Source: Poecilobothrus nobilitatus (lineage: Eukaryota; Arthropoda; Insecta; Diptera; Dolichopodidae). Taken from it: a DNA stretch of 64,000 bases. This document shows, in pieces, positions 38,611-50,900 of the stretch (the first letter of the stretch is position 1; each line of letters starts with the position of its first letter). The stretch spans positions 86,896,670 through 86,960,669 of the forward strand of contig OX352773.1 of the NCBI GenBank assembly GCA_947095535.1, read 5' to 3'. The translations under genes were made by a program, and so were the position numbers. A model generated the notes under the pieces. It was given only the letters and a program-made list of their open reading frames with translations, did not search any database and was not told the origin of the DNA.

Positions 38611-39502
38611 ACCTGTATATTAAATAAAAAAAGGGGGAGATTATGTTTTTTTTTTTTGAACTATAAACAAATGGGGGAATGGAAATAGCTGTGTTAAAAG
38701 AATAAATAAAAAACTGATGTTATGAGATGTTATATTAATTAAATAATAATAATATAGTTAATGATGCGAAAAAAAATGCTAAATTTTGGAAAATTATGGA
38801 AAATAAAATCCACTTCTTTTTCAAATTGAATAATAGCACTCATCATGCAATTATATAAAATAGATTTTGTGACTAAATGATTTTTATTATAATAAGAAAT
38901 TGTTGAAAATGTTTTTATAATATTAATAATTTGTAATAATAATCAGCTGTACTTGATTTTTTTTTTTTTTGTATATAAATATTTATTTATTCGTGTAAAT
39001 AATAGATAATTAAGTGTATATATAAATATCTTGAGATATATTAAAATTATTATTATAATTTTTAATAAAAAAAAAAATTTAATAAAATAATATTAAATAA
39101 TTGGTAGCGTTTTTTTATTTCCTATTTTTTATTTTTTCAATTAATTTTCCTGTCTGAGATATTGGTATTTACTATGGGTTAAAAGAATAATTCTAATAAA
39201 TGTTGAAAATTAAAATAAAAGAAAATTCTTTTTTAAACTTAAAATAATAAAAAGCTCAAAGATTTGAACCTTATTTTGATTTCAAAAGTCATATTTGGGA
39301 CGTAACTTCTTCTTTCTGGTACTTAAATTCGATTCGTCCTGTACTGTAATATTGAATTTATTGATTAACTTTTGAACTGAATTCCTTCTAAAACAGTAAT
39401 TTCAATAGTATCTAATTAAATCCTAACTAAAAAAAAATTAATGAATTTCTTTATAAATAGCATTAAAATCTCGTGCTTCCAAATGAAAATAAAAATAAAC
39501 TT

Positions 39503-39706
39503 ACGTTAAGTTGGTTAAGTCCCACGTGTATCGCCAGTGACAATTGCTGAATGTTCTCAAAAGCCTGAATTAAATTTAATGTACTCTTTCACCGATTATG
39601 TATTGGGACTTAACACAAGTTTGTTTTTATATTCACCGGTGATAAACGTGAGACTTAACGTTAGTATTTTTTTAATGTTTACTGGTAAGCGTAGGAGTCA
39701 ACGTGT
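39503..39706. repeat. Cluster of related inverted units
   Basis: The motif acgttaagt..cccacgtgtatcgccagtga (39503-39540) recurs reversed at 39632-39663 (tcaccggtgataaacgtgagacttaacg) and, more diverged, at 39680-39706. A short gggacttaac reversal lies at 39605-39614. The open frame crossing this stretch is a by-product. This is probably a decayed transposon end. Confidence 0.5.
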
Positions 39707-41159
39707 TAAATTATATAATCTTTCTTCTTTATAATTTTTACAATTCTAATAATAATCTGAATAATTTAAACCTATAAATTATAAGAAATAAAAACTTTGA
39801 GCCCATTTTCAAAGGTCTTATCTCTTTAAAATTTATGAAGTTATATAATTGCAATATACATACATACAGAGGAATAAAAAGAGAGTAGTTCGTAAATGGT
39901 ACGCTCAATTTTTGTTTAAGAAATAAAAATATTTACTATTTTTCAGAGGTAGTAGAAAAGAGTAGTTTATTTTGTAAAAGGAATGCGAATCTTTATCAAA
40001 ATCTTTATGATTTTATCTAAAACAAGATAAACAACTATCAAAAACTACAAGTATAATCTAAAATTACAATAGATACATAATTTGGAATCATTTTAATTTT
40101 GAGAACATAACCAATATTATTTTAAATCGTTTATTGTATTAGTTTTAAATTTTAATTATTTTTAGAATGCTATACATTTTCTCTTCATATGTACATAAGT
40201 GATCATATCTCGCATCAACAATTTATACAGCCATTCAAACTTAAATAGCACTTAAACATAAACTTGAACAACTGTTCCAACATTAATACTTAGGCGCTTA
40301 TTTTTTTTTTTCTTAAGATTTTTCATTTATGTAATTGAAATATAAAAAAAATTATCACACAGGTAATTAATAATCGCTTTTATTTAACAAATTACTATAA
40401 AAATATAATAAGAGAAAATAAAATCAACTATTTACCTGACCAGAAATAAAATTTAAAATTTTACGTTAATTTTGGAATTTCTTAACAAAAATATTATAAA
40501 CCCTATCATAAATATTTAATTTTTCATTCATAAATTTTTGGGATTTTCCAATAGCTGCTGTTGTTGTTACATTTAAAATAAAAATTTTTTTTTTTTTTAT
40601 TATATGAAAATAATATGTACTTGAATATCATAAGACCACATAATTATTAAGCGGTATAGTGTAATGTTAATTACCTATTTCCACTTCCGGCTTTAATTTT
40701 AGTCCCAATATGTACAAAAAAAATTTGTATTTACGAAATATAATTGAAAATACATTTAAGTTTTGAATATATGCGTGTTTAAAATTACTGATATATAATC
40801 CTTATAGTTTTTATTTTATTATTATTATAATTAATATGGGAAAAAGTGATAAAAAGCATCATAGTTACGTAAATTAATAACAGTTAATTAATTAAATTTT
40901 AAATTATCAGTGTAGTAAATAATGATTACTTTATGATTTCTTTTAACTTCTTATATGTATTTATTTCTTGTCGTTCCATATTTGAGTTTTTTTGAAGAAT
41001 TAAAATAATATATGTAATTGTGTTTTAAATGGATTAGAGTTGGTTTATGTAGTCTTCTAAGTCTATGATTTAGCTTAAAATATCTGTTGTAGACCTTTTA
41101 TTTTTAGTTTTTTTTTCTCTTGTCAGCACACAATTTCTTAACTTAACTTATTTAATTTC

Positions 41160-41523
41160 TTATGCTGCCCATACACGGCGGACTAGGTTGTAATCTTGGT
41201 ACGCGGACAATTTTAAGAACCATACCACACACTTATCCAACCTATCATCCAGCCGTTGTAATTATGTACTTTATATTTTTATTATTTTCTCAAATCAAAA
41301 AATTTCAATGTTAAAATGACTTTTAAGTTGTACAACTTGCCCATACACGATACAACTCAACTACAAACCAAAGACTCCGCCCACAAAAATCAAAATTTTT
41401 TGATATTCCTCCAACCAACTTTTCAACCATCAAAATGGTTTTACAAGTTGCCGATACACGATACAACTCATCAAGTCCGCGTACCAAGTTTTCAACCTAG
41501 TCCGCCGTGTATAGGTAGCATTA
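41160..41523. mobile_element. MITE with ~48-bp inverted repeats and TTA duplication
   Basis: The left end (from 41163) and right end (to 41520) are near-exact reverse complements over about 48 bp. Both contain atacacggcggactaggttg and cttggtacgcggac. TTA flanks each end, fitting a 3-bp TTA target duplication of the PIF/Harbinger type. Inside, a cgatacacgatacaactca-like phrase appears twice. There is no transposase frame. The superfamily assignment is inference from the target site alone. Confidence 0.8.
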
Positions 41524-41628
41524 GAGATGTTAATTATTTTTGAGGTGTATATTTTAATTATTTGTCCTTTATCATCATTTTTAAATTGAGATTGAATCGC
41601 GGTCTTTATATTTAATTATTTTTTTTAA

Positions 41629-41806
41629 ATACATTTCTCTGCCATATAAATGTGGACAGAAAATTACACAGCCTTTCCTGTTCAGGCGTGACTGTAAATA
41701 TCGTAAGTGGGAATAACTCTTACTACGTCTGTGGGATTCCAACCCATACTCCCTTGGTGTTTACAGCGTATTTTATACGCTTTTATCCACTGGACACCGA
41801 GGCCCC
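41629..41806 (-). mobile_element. tRNA-derived SINE, copy 1
   Basis: On the minus strand it starts ggggcctcggtgtccagtgg and runs through a GCGTAT-AAA-ATACGC hairpin, the B-box relative gggttggaatccca, an 'acgatatttaca' block and 'cacgcctgaacag'. It ends 'gtccacatttatatggcaga' followed by a T-rich flank in plus orientation. It is collinear with 62216-62390 over its full length. The two boxes match an internal RNA polymerase III promoter with some decay. Confidence 0.85.
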
Positions 41807-42099
41807 TGTTTTAATTAATTACAAATGATTTTAAAATCTAAATTTTTTTAGATCAATTTAAATTTTTAATAATCGTTTACAATATTAAACGATTTATGTA
41901 CTTATATGCATTTTAAAAATGAAATGATATGAAAATAGAAAAATTAATATTAGAAATTGAAAAAAGAAAATCACTTTGAGATATCAAATTCAAAGAGTAT
42001 TATAATAGCATAATAATATTTAAATTACTCTTTTTTAAATACAACTACTTCGTATACAACAAGAAGTTTTTTTTAGCATTAGCATCATTTAGATGAATT

Positions 42100-43410
42100 T
42101 ATTAAATTTTTTGGTTTTAATTCATCAAAAAGTTGTTAGGGATCATTTCCCAGTTTACGTTTTATTATTGCCCACAAAGATTCCATGGGATTAAGATCAG
42201 GAGTAGATGATGTCAAATCTAAAATGTTTAACGAGTTTTTATTCATTTTGGCTGTATGGCATGAAGCCCCATCTTATTGAAACGTAAATTTTTCATAAGA
42301 ACAAGTTTCGATATTGATGGAATAAAAGTTTTTTTCCAAAATTTCAATATTATTTTGCGCATTTACAGTGGTATGATATTAATGAAATTTAGAGAACACG
42401 AAGAAAAAGGAGCGTGAACTCTTTTAGAGAACATTCACTACTATACTATGTCACTAGCTAGAAATTGGACGAAACGTCCATAAAAAGTCACGCAATCATG
42501 AAAGTCTTATGAATTGAAAAGAAATTACTTTGCTTTGTATGGAAAATGTTTGGTTTTTAAAAACATAAACGCCTAAGAGACTCATCGAATTTTTGCATAC
42601 ACCGATAAAAATAAATTGGATTTAGAAAAAAATTATAAGAATAAATATAATAAAAGTATGTATGTATATATGTATGTAGACATTTTCATAAACAATTTAT
42701 GATTATGATATGATTTAAAAAAGGTACCCACCGATTTTGTAGTAGAATTTAAAATTAACAGAAATAAAAAAATTCCCCAAAAAACGGACTTCAAAAACTA
42801 AGAAGCCACTTTCCGTAATTTTTTTTTAATTTTGTTTTCATTTTTAGTTTCTATTACAGTATCGGAGACTAGGTTTTTTATTTCAGATCGGTTCGACTTC
42901 TGGTTCCTAAGATATTGATGTTTATTGTTCAAAGTACACAGCTAAAATGCGTCTGAAATTATGACAAAAATCAAACAAATAAACATTCATGATAACGAAA
43001 AATAATGACTTTTTAAAAAAAAAATATCTTTTCTTTTTGACAATTTTCATGATTGACAATTAATGACTTTTTTCTAAAACATAGTTAAGTCTTTGCATGT
43101 TTAGACGTATTCACATCCTACAGACTTTTTGATTCGTTCTGATCATATTTTTGTAATAGTTCGAATAATGCTTCTCGTTTTGCTGAATAATTTTGACTAA
43201 AGTTCTCATATTTCTTGTGGTGAATTTAGATATTCGACCTTTAGGTTTAGAAGATGTAGACTTTGTTGTTTTAAATTAGTTAACGATGTCATCTACAGCA
43301 GACCATGCGATATTTAAGCATTTTGATAAATCTTCATAACTTTGCACGATTAAGTTTTTGTATAATTAATTTTATAAGTTCTTTATTAATTGGCTTACCA
43401 CGCACCATGA
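42100..43410 (-). pseudogene. Decayed Tc1-like transposase
   Basis: Reading the minus strand from the ATG at about 43407: M-V-R-G-K-P-I-N-K-E-L-I-K, then after a frameshift a helix-turn-helix-like stretch and G-R-I-S-K-F-T-T-R-N-M. After inserted or unreadable DNA (about 42400-43130) it resumes N-A-Q-N-N-I-E-I-L-E, then F-Q-stop-D-G-A-S-C-H-T-A-K, S-S-T-P-D-L-N-P-M-E-S-L-W-A-I-I-K-R-K-L and G-N-D-P-stop. The D-G-A-S-C-H-T and P-D-L-N-P-x-E motifs belong to the Tc1 DDE domain. At least three stops and frameshifts make it inactive. Confidence 0.85.
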
Positions 43411-46400
43411 CGAATAATTAATATTAAAATAAAATAAAAATACTTGATAAAAATAACAAATCGTAAAAATAACGGATATTTGAAATTGCACCTTGAGAAT
43501 AATAATAATTCTAAAAATATTGGATGTACGAATTATTAATAGTCAATTTATTTTGATCGTTATATGAAGTACTTTTCGTTTATATTGAAAAAATTGTTAT
43601 TTTATTTTTATATTTTCAAATTTGTATATTTTACAATTTGTATTATATATTGTAGTTATAATTTGTAATATTTGCAAAATGTAAAACTGAACATTACTGA
43701 CACAGCAAAACATATTTAATGTAAGCATGTTTTATTTCATCTTAGCAGTTCTTACAACAAATTAGATTCTAGAATTAGTTTTAAGCCATCTTAGAATTTC
43801 CACTTTGTAGAAAATAGAAATGAGTTAGTACTTTCTGGATTGGCGTTAAAATTGGTTAAGAGAAAGCGGTGAGAAATGGAACAAGTGGTATTTTATTACC
43901 ATCAATTACCTAGAGATATCTATAAAAGAAAAAAAATGTTCTAATATATCGACAAACTTTTAGAGGAGAAAGTTGTTACTTATTTGATATAATCACTTAC
44001 AATTATAACTTTATAGTGTCACTTACAATATGTTAGGTGCGAAATTGGACTTTATTGTTGAGTTAACTTATTTAAAACAGATTGAGGGACGTCGTCAAAC
44101 GATACATGTGTATGAATTGTACTATAAATTAGGCCAAATGTAAACTTTAATTTGATAATTTTTTTAAAGAAAATTATGCTTTACAACCGAAAATAAAATC
44201 TGAATATTTTGTGAATAAACGAATAAATGGATTAACAGACATATCCAAATTTATTAGCTCTTTTTTAGTCTCTTCTTTTGCAGTCCTCAAAAACATCACT
44301 TAAACACCTAAAATTTGAAGTTAGAAAAAAAAAATGAAAAATAAATTAGTTGGATGCTGTACCCGACTTAAATATTTTACATTAATGATTTTAGACTGAA
44401 TTAGCACACCTGAAAAAAATTATTTATTCAATTAAAAACAATTAACATATTTTTCAGTATTTTTTTTTAATTTTCAATACTGTTTTATTTAAAAAATAAA
44501 ATGGTTTTTAATTTTTTTTTTTTATTTTCAAAATAATATTTTTTTTTTTTATAAATATTCTCAAAGATTCAAACCAAGTTATATAAAAAACAAATGTATT
44601 CTTGTCAAATCATTTAAATCTAAAATTTAAACTAATAAATTTTTTTTTTGCTTTTATTTTAAATTTAAACCTATTTATACTTTAATTTAACAAAAAAATG
44701 TTTACAGATGATTTATTTAAAAGGATATTTAAGCTTATTCTATACTTTATATATTTAATTAAAAAAAAATAAAAATTTTTATTAAAAATAGTTTAAGAAA
44801 ACATTCGAAGAAAACTTGGTCCTAATTACAAAAAAAAATGTAACTATTAAAAGTTTTATCTACAGGTTGAAGGTTCTGAAGTGCAAGAAATTATTAATTA
44901 ATCTTGATTTCAACGAATTATTCTAATTTTTTTCATAATAAATAAATAAAGTAGATCTTTATGATATAATAAGAACAATAATTTTCATAATATGTATTTG
45001 TATTTTTAATTTGAATTAAAAGTATAAAATAAGCCATTTTTTTTTTTTTAAATAAAACTATATATTATTAAATTATTTAATTACAGTTTTTCTTTTTTAT
45101 TGACTATTTACTTGATTTTTTTTATAAACATATTATCATTATAATTCTTAAACAAATGAAAAAAATAAAAAAAAAATATTTAAAAACAAGTGCTTTGGTT
45201 AAATTATAAAAAAAAAAAAAAAATATATATATATTTAAATATAATATTAAACAAAATTATATATAAATAAAAATATAGTAAATTTATTTATATTACATTT
45301 TATTAAATTTTAAAATTTTTCGGACGAATCTCACGTTTAAAATGAATGAGGATGAGCACTTCAAGTATATCTTATGGAATTCGATGGAATTATTTGAGAA
45401 TGGGCATTAAGAATTTAATTTCTACTGAAGAAGCCTCATTTTACCTTTTAACTAATTTCTTATTTTTTTTTTTTTGAAAAAATGTCAAATTCAGTAGTAG
45501 AATATATTTAAAAAAAAAAATAGGGTTTATAAATTAAGAAGGTTAGTTAATGTAGTGGTTTAATTGTAAGAAATTGATAAATTTTCGTGGTATTAAATTA
45601 AAAATAGTATAGATTTTATATATTATGTACTTGATGTTGTATATTATGTAAGCTTAAATTAAAAAAAAAAAAAACTGAAGTGGATATGGGGAAGAAAATG
45701 AATTTAAAATTCAAAGAAATGTTGATAACAATAAAAAAATTATTTCATATTAAATATTATGTACCTATAACAAATAATCCTATTTTTTCTATCCCGTTTA
45801 TCCTTTTAACAAAATTCAAATTATTACAAAAATAATAATTATATACAAATAAAATTTTGTTAACTCCATAATTTGATTCCTCTTTAACAAAATTAAATTT
45901 TTGACACGTCACTTATGCTGTCAATAAGAAGTGAATTTAAAATAAACACCATTTTTCGGTTTCGTTGTTCTCCTTTTAAAACACTTTAAGAGAAAAATTA
46001 AACAATTGAAAATGGTAAATAAAAATAATTAATACAAAAAAAAAAAGTTAATAATTACAGTTTTTATTTTATTCACAAATTTAATTTTTCATTTCCATAT
46101 CATTGTATACACTCATCATGATAAAATATTCGTTAAAATATTAATGAATTAAAAGTTATGGTTTTTCGTAATAATTTCGATTATTAAAAATTTTGATTTG
46201 AAATTATAAAAGAAAAAAAAAAATCATCTAAAATAAATTTTAGCTAGAGAAAGTACTTATTTTTTTTATACCATCAATTTTTAAATAAAATTTTTGGATT
46301 TTCTTTTTTTTTTCGTTTATGATTCAAAATATACCAAAAAATATAAAAATGCTACCAAAAATAAAAAAAAAAATGATAAAACTTAAATTAATTATTTTCC

Positions 46401-47412
46401 AATGCCAAAATCTTAATTTCTCATATTTTTACATCTAAAAATAATTTTACTATTAGGTAAGTTGTTTAAATATTTATAATTTTAGTTTTATTTTTTTTTT
46501 GTTTTAATTATTTATTATTATTAAATGTAAAGTTCAAATCACTCCACTAATTCTACAAATTAATTTTTTTTTTTAATATTATATAGTTTATATATTAATT
46601 ATATTTTTGTCAATTAATAATTTTTTTTATTTGTTTAAAAATACACAGAATCACGATTTGTTATTTTTTTTTTTTTGCTTACTTTCTTTTTTATTTAATT
46701 TTTTTTTTTTTTACATTATTATTTACTATATATACATGTAGAGCTATTAAATCTTAAGTTTAACCAAAGTTGAGTTAAGTTTATAAGTTTTTTTTTTTTT
46801 TCTTTTTTTAAATACATATAGATTTAATGTGTAATTTTTTTTTTTTTAGTTTTGGTTTTGATTTAATTATATGGATTAACTGTAATTAACCTTATTTTTT
46901 AATATGATTACTTTGGATAATTGAAATTTATACTAATATTATTGACTGCATTTAAGTTTGAAATATCTTACATAGAGATATCACACTCCATACAAAATAA
47001 AATGTAAATATAAATCAAATACCAAAAATCAAATAACAAATCAATCATAATTCATCACGGCATGTATATTTAGTAATTTATTTTTTGTTTTTTTTTTTTT
47101 TTTGTGTTTTTAGTTAATTAATGAATTATTTAATTTTTTTAAAAATTTAGTTAACATTTTAATTTTTAATCCCTCACGACTTTATTTTGTATTTTTTTCT
47201 AGTTTTGTTTCACGGTACAATTGTCTTTTTGTTTTTATTTCTTTTTTACATACAAAAGTCCCCTAGATCTCTCTCCCCCTTTTTTTAGTTTTAAATTTTT
47301 TTTCCTATTATTTCCTAATTATTTTCTTTTTTTTTTTTTGTTTTAATAAAATCGAAAAAAAAATTCTCCTATCTTTTATTTTATTTGTTAATTAATTTTT
47401 ATCAATTAAAAT

Positions 47413-47911
47413 TTATATAACTAATGGATCATCATCTGCAAATCTTGGAACTTCTTGATGATGTTCATGATGATCATCATCAAAAACATCAGTACCAATA
47501 CGTGTTGCACCAGTTTTTGTATCATAATGAGAATTTGCAAAACGTGAAAATGAATTTTGTAAACGTCTATGCCTTTGAACTAAATAAACTATAACACCAC
47601 TTAATGAAATTATTAATACTATTGGTATTATAATTAGCCATGCGTACGTTGTTTCTGATACAACTGGTAAATGCCATGCTTCAATTGGTACTTCAATATG
47701 CTCAATTTCAGATATATTTGATGTATAACCGGCATCTGATTTTAATCTCATACCAAATGTAAAAATTTTACCAAGTGCATGTAAGCCACCTAAATCATCT
47801 GGATTTACTATAATTGGTGGTTGATTGGACGACATACGTTTAATTTCAGTAGCATTATGTTCTAAATCATGAATATAATGTCCATCAAATATTACTAATT
47901 CATAAGTAAAT
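47413..47911 (-). CDS. SORL1: SORL1 last exon: membrane span and sorting tail
   Basis: 499 nt. It finishes the last FN3 ([10 protein letters not shown]), then the span [15 protein letters not shown], a basic stop-transfer R-H-R-R, and a tail of about 53 residues. F-A-N-S-H-Y is the endocytic/retromer motif known for SorLA. The acidic end D-D-D-P-L-V-I parallels the GGA-binding end. A His/Asp-rich stretch sits between them. Confidence 0.96.
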
Positions 47912-50900
47912 CTAAAATGAAATTGAATAAATTGACAATATTTTAATAATCATTTCTTAAAAAAAAAGTTATTTAAAACACTCACTTAAAATCATAATGA
48001 GATTTATCAAATTCTTTCCAGTAAATAGAATATGTTCCATTTTTTTCTGGCAATACTTTTAACTGTCTAGGTCCCTCAAGTTCTGGAGCTTTGATTACAA
48101 TATTTGAAGGTTCAGAATTATCTACTTTAGCCTTAACACTAATATTATATACAGCACCGTATGGAACATCATTGAAATAATGTGAATAATGAATTGATTT
48201 ATTTGCGGCACGTTTTATTTCAATAGCTGAAGTTTGATTTTTAACTGTTTCAATTATACTAATTATATAAGCTGGGAATACTTTTGATAATGCACAATTA
48301 TGATCCCATTCAATTGTTATTTTACGTGTTTTTTCATCAATTCGTGCAATTAAATTTCTTGGTGGTTTTCTATCATTCAAAGTTGTTTCAAATGCTATTG
48401 GATCATGAGATAATGGACCTGGACCTAGTGGCCCAATAATACCAACACTAATCATATATGATTGACATGGCATTAAATCAGTAATATTTGCTTCAGTTAT
48501 TTGTGTTTTAATTTTAGGACCTAAAATTAATATATAAAAATTATTGTAAATTAAAAATATATCTTATTTACTATTATTTTTATAAATATTAATTACCATC
48601 GAATATTTCCTCTTCTGTTGTACCATAATAAACACCATAAGTTATATTTTTTAATAAAGTTTTTGGTTCTATCCATTTTAATCTTGTATAACTAGAATCG
48701 TTTTCTAAATGAATATTAGCTACTTCCGGTAAAGGAATAGAACCTAATATAGCTTTAACTGATTGAGTACGTCCAACAATCGCCTTAAAATATGCTGCTA
48801 CTTTAAATATATATGAAATACCGGGACCCAAATTTTCAAATTTCATTTCAGTTGCATTTGTTTTTTTACTTGGAATACGTGGATATGGTTGTGGTAATAT
48901 AGTTTCAATTAAGTAACCATCAGCACCTTTTACTGGTCGCCATTTTAATGTTACAGTATAACCAGATTCACTAATACTTGCCGTTAGTCCTTGTAATGAA
49001 TCAATATTTGATATATCGCTAATTGTAAGTTGTACCATTTTTGATCGTAACGATTCTTCTTTAGAATTTTTAGCTCGTACCTTAGTATTAAAAAGCAAAA
49101 TAAAAGAAAAATTAATTGATTTAACTTTTTGTTTAAAACAAAACTAAACTTACCCAGAATTCATAGGTAATATTCGCTTTAAAATACGGATCTAAAATAA
49201 GCGAATGTTCTTGGGCACTAACTTTAACACTTTGAGCTGATCCAAGTGCCATACTTTGTGGTCTATAATAAACTGTGTATGCTATTAATGGACCATATGT
49301 TTTCTTTGGAGCATCCCAAGTAACTTGAACTCTTGAACCCTTAATTTGTGTTACATTAACATTTAGTGGTTGATTCGGTATACCCTCACTAGTTGTAATA
49401 TTTCCATAGAAAAATGGTGCTACTGGATTTTCACCTTTAACTCTAACGTACACTGTACAATTATAATTTGTATATGGTGTTAGTCCAGTAAATTTGAATT
49501 TTTTATCACTTATCCAAGTATGATTTTTCCAATTATGTTTTTCCACTAAAGATATTGATGGTAAGTACTCTAATGTAACGTTAGACTCTGGTGATAATAC
49601 AACCCACCATGTGATAAGAAAGCTGGTTGGCTCAACAAATTTCGGATCAATAATGAAATTTGTCACTTGATAAACACGTTTAATTTTTTCACACAGATCT
49701 TCATCACTGCCATCGTAACAATCCAACTTTTTATCACACCTTTTCATTAACGGTATACATGTATGATCACATCGAAAGTATGCTGAACCACAATTAACTT
49801 CATGATCTGGTAATCTAGATGGATGTTCGCCACAATATTCTTCATCGGAATGATCTGGGCAATGTGGTATTCCATCACAGTACATTGACATTGGTAAACA
49901 GGTTCGATCTGATCTACATCTAAATTGATCTGGTCCATTGCAAGCTTCCATGGTTATATTTGAACAATTAAGTTCATCTTCACCGTCAGGGCAATCACCG
50001 GAATCATCACAAACATATTTTTTCATAATACATTCACCATTATTACATTGGAAATAATTTATTGGACATTTAGGATAATTTGACTTTAAATTTGGACTTA
50101 AAGTTGTTGATTTGTATCCAATACGATTTGTTGAATTTTGTTGTGTTGTAGAACAACCAATTTCATCTGAATTATCACCACAATCATTGGCCGAATCACA
50201 TTTCCACCACATTGGTATACATTTATCATTACTACATTTAAACATCCAATCATGACATGCACTTGATGGGAAGAAATTTGTTCCAGGAACTTGTTGCGTT
50301 GATTTTGTACAATTTAATTCGTCATGATTATTTTCACAATCTCTATCACCATCACATCTCCATGTTCGATAAATGCATTTACCATTTCCACAATCAAATT
50401 CCCACATATCACATTCTCTTCTATTACAATTTGTTTCATCACTTCCATCCTAAAATAAACATAAAAAAAATTAATAAATAAAAAGGAAAACTAAAATAGC
50501 TTTATGAATATTGTGATTTGTGAAATATTATTACTTACTGGACAATCATAATCGCTATCACATTTCCATTGATTTGGAACACATTGATTATTACCAGCAC
50601 ATCTAAATTCATCTGGTTTACAAGTGACAGCTGTTTTATTTGATTTACAATCTTGTTCATCACTTTTATCTAGACAATCATCTTCACCATCGCAAACCCA
50701 CATTTCACTAATACAACGTCCATTATGACATTTAAATTCATTATCTTTACAATCATTAAATTTGCATCCCAATTCATCACTTCCATCATCGCAATCTATA
50801 TCTGAATCACATACAAAATATTCTGGTATACATTTATTATCTATTTTACATCTAAACATATAATGAGGGCATGGAGGATTTTCTGTTGCACAATCTTTTT

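Larger units (their letters stand above)
38611..47412. other. Intergenic region rich in mobile-element remains
   Basis: No host exon was recognised. The first part is the 3' flank of the ten-cysteine gene. From 39503 to 43410 it holds the repeat cluster, MITE, SINE and Tc1 remnant listed separately. The poly-T-rich DNA at about 46.0-47.4 kb is probably the 3' untranslated region and flank of the SorLA gene. A promoter-like patch is noted at 45900-46020. Confidence 0.6.

Noticed and set aside
39537..39734. 65-codon open frame on the plus strand
   Set aside because: It crosses the inverted-unit cluster and has no conserved feature; a by-product of repeat sequence.
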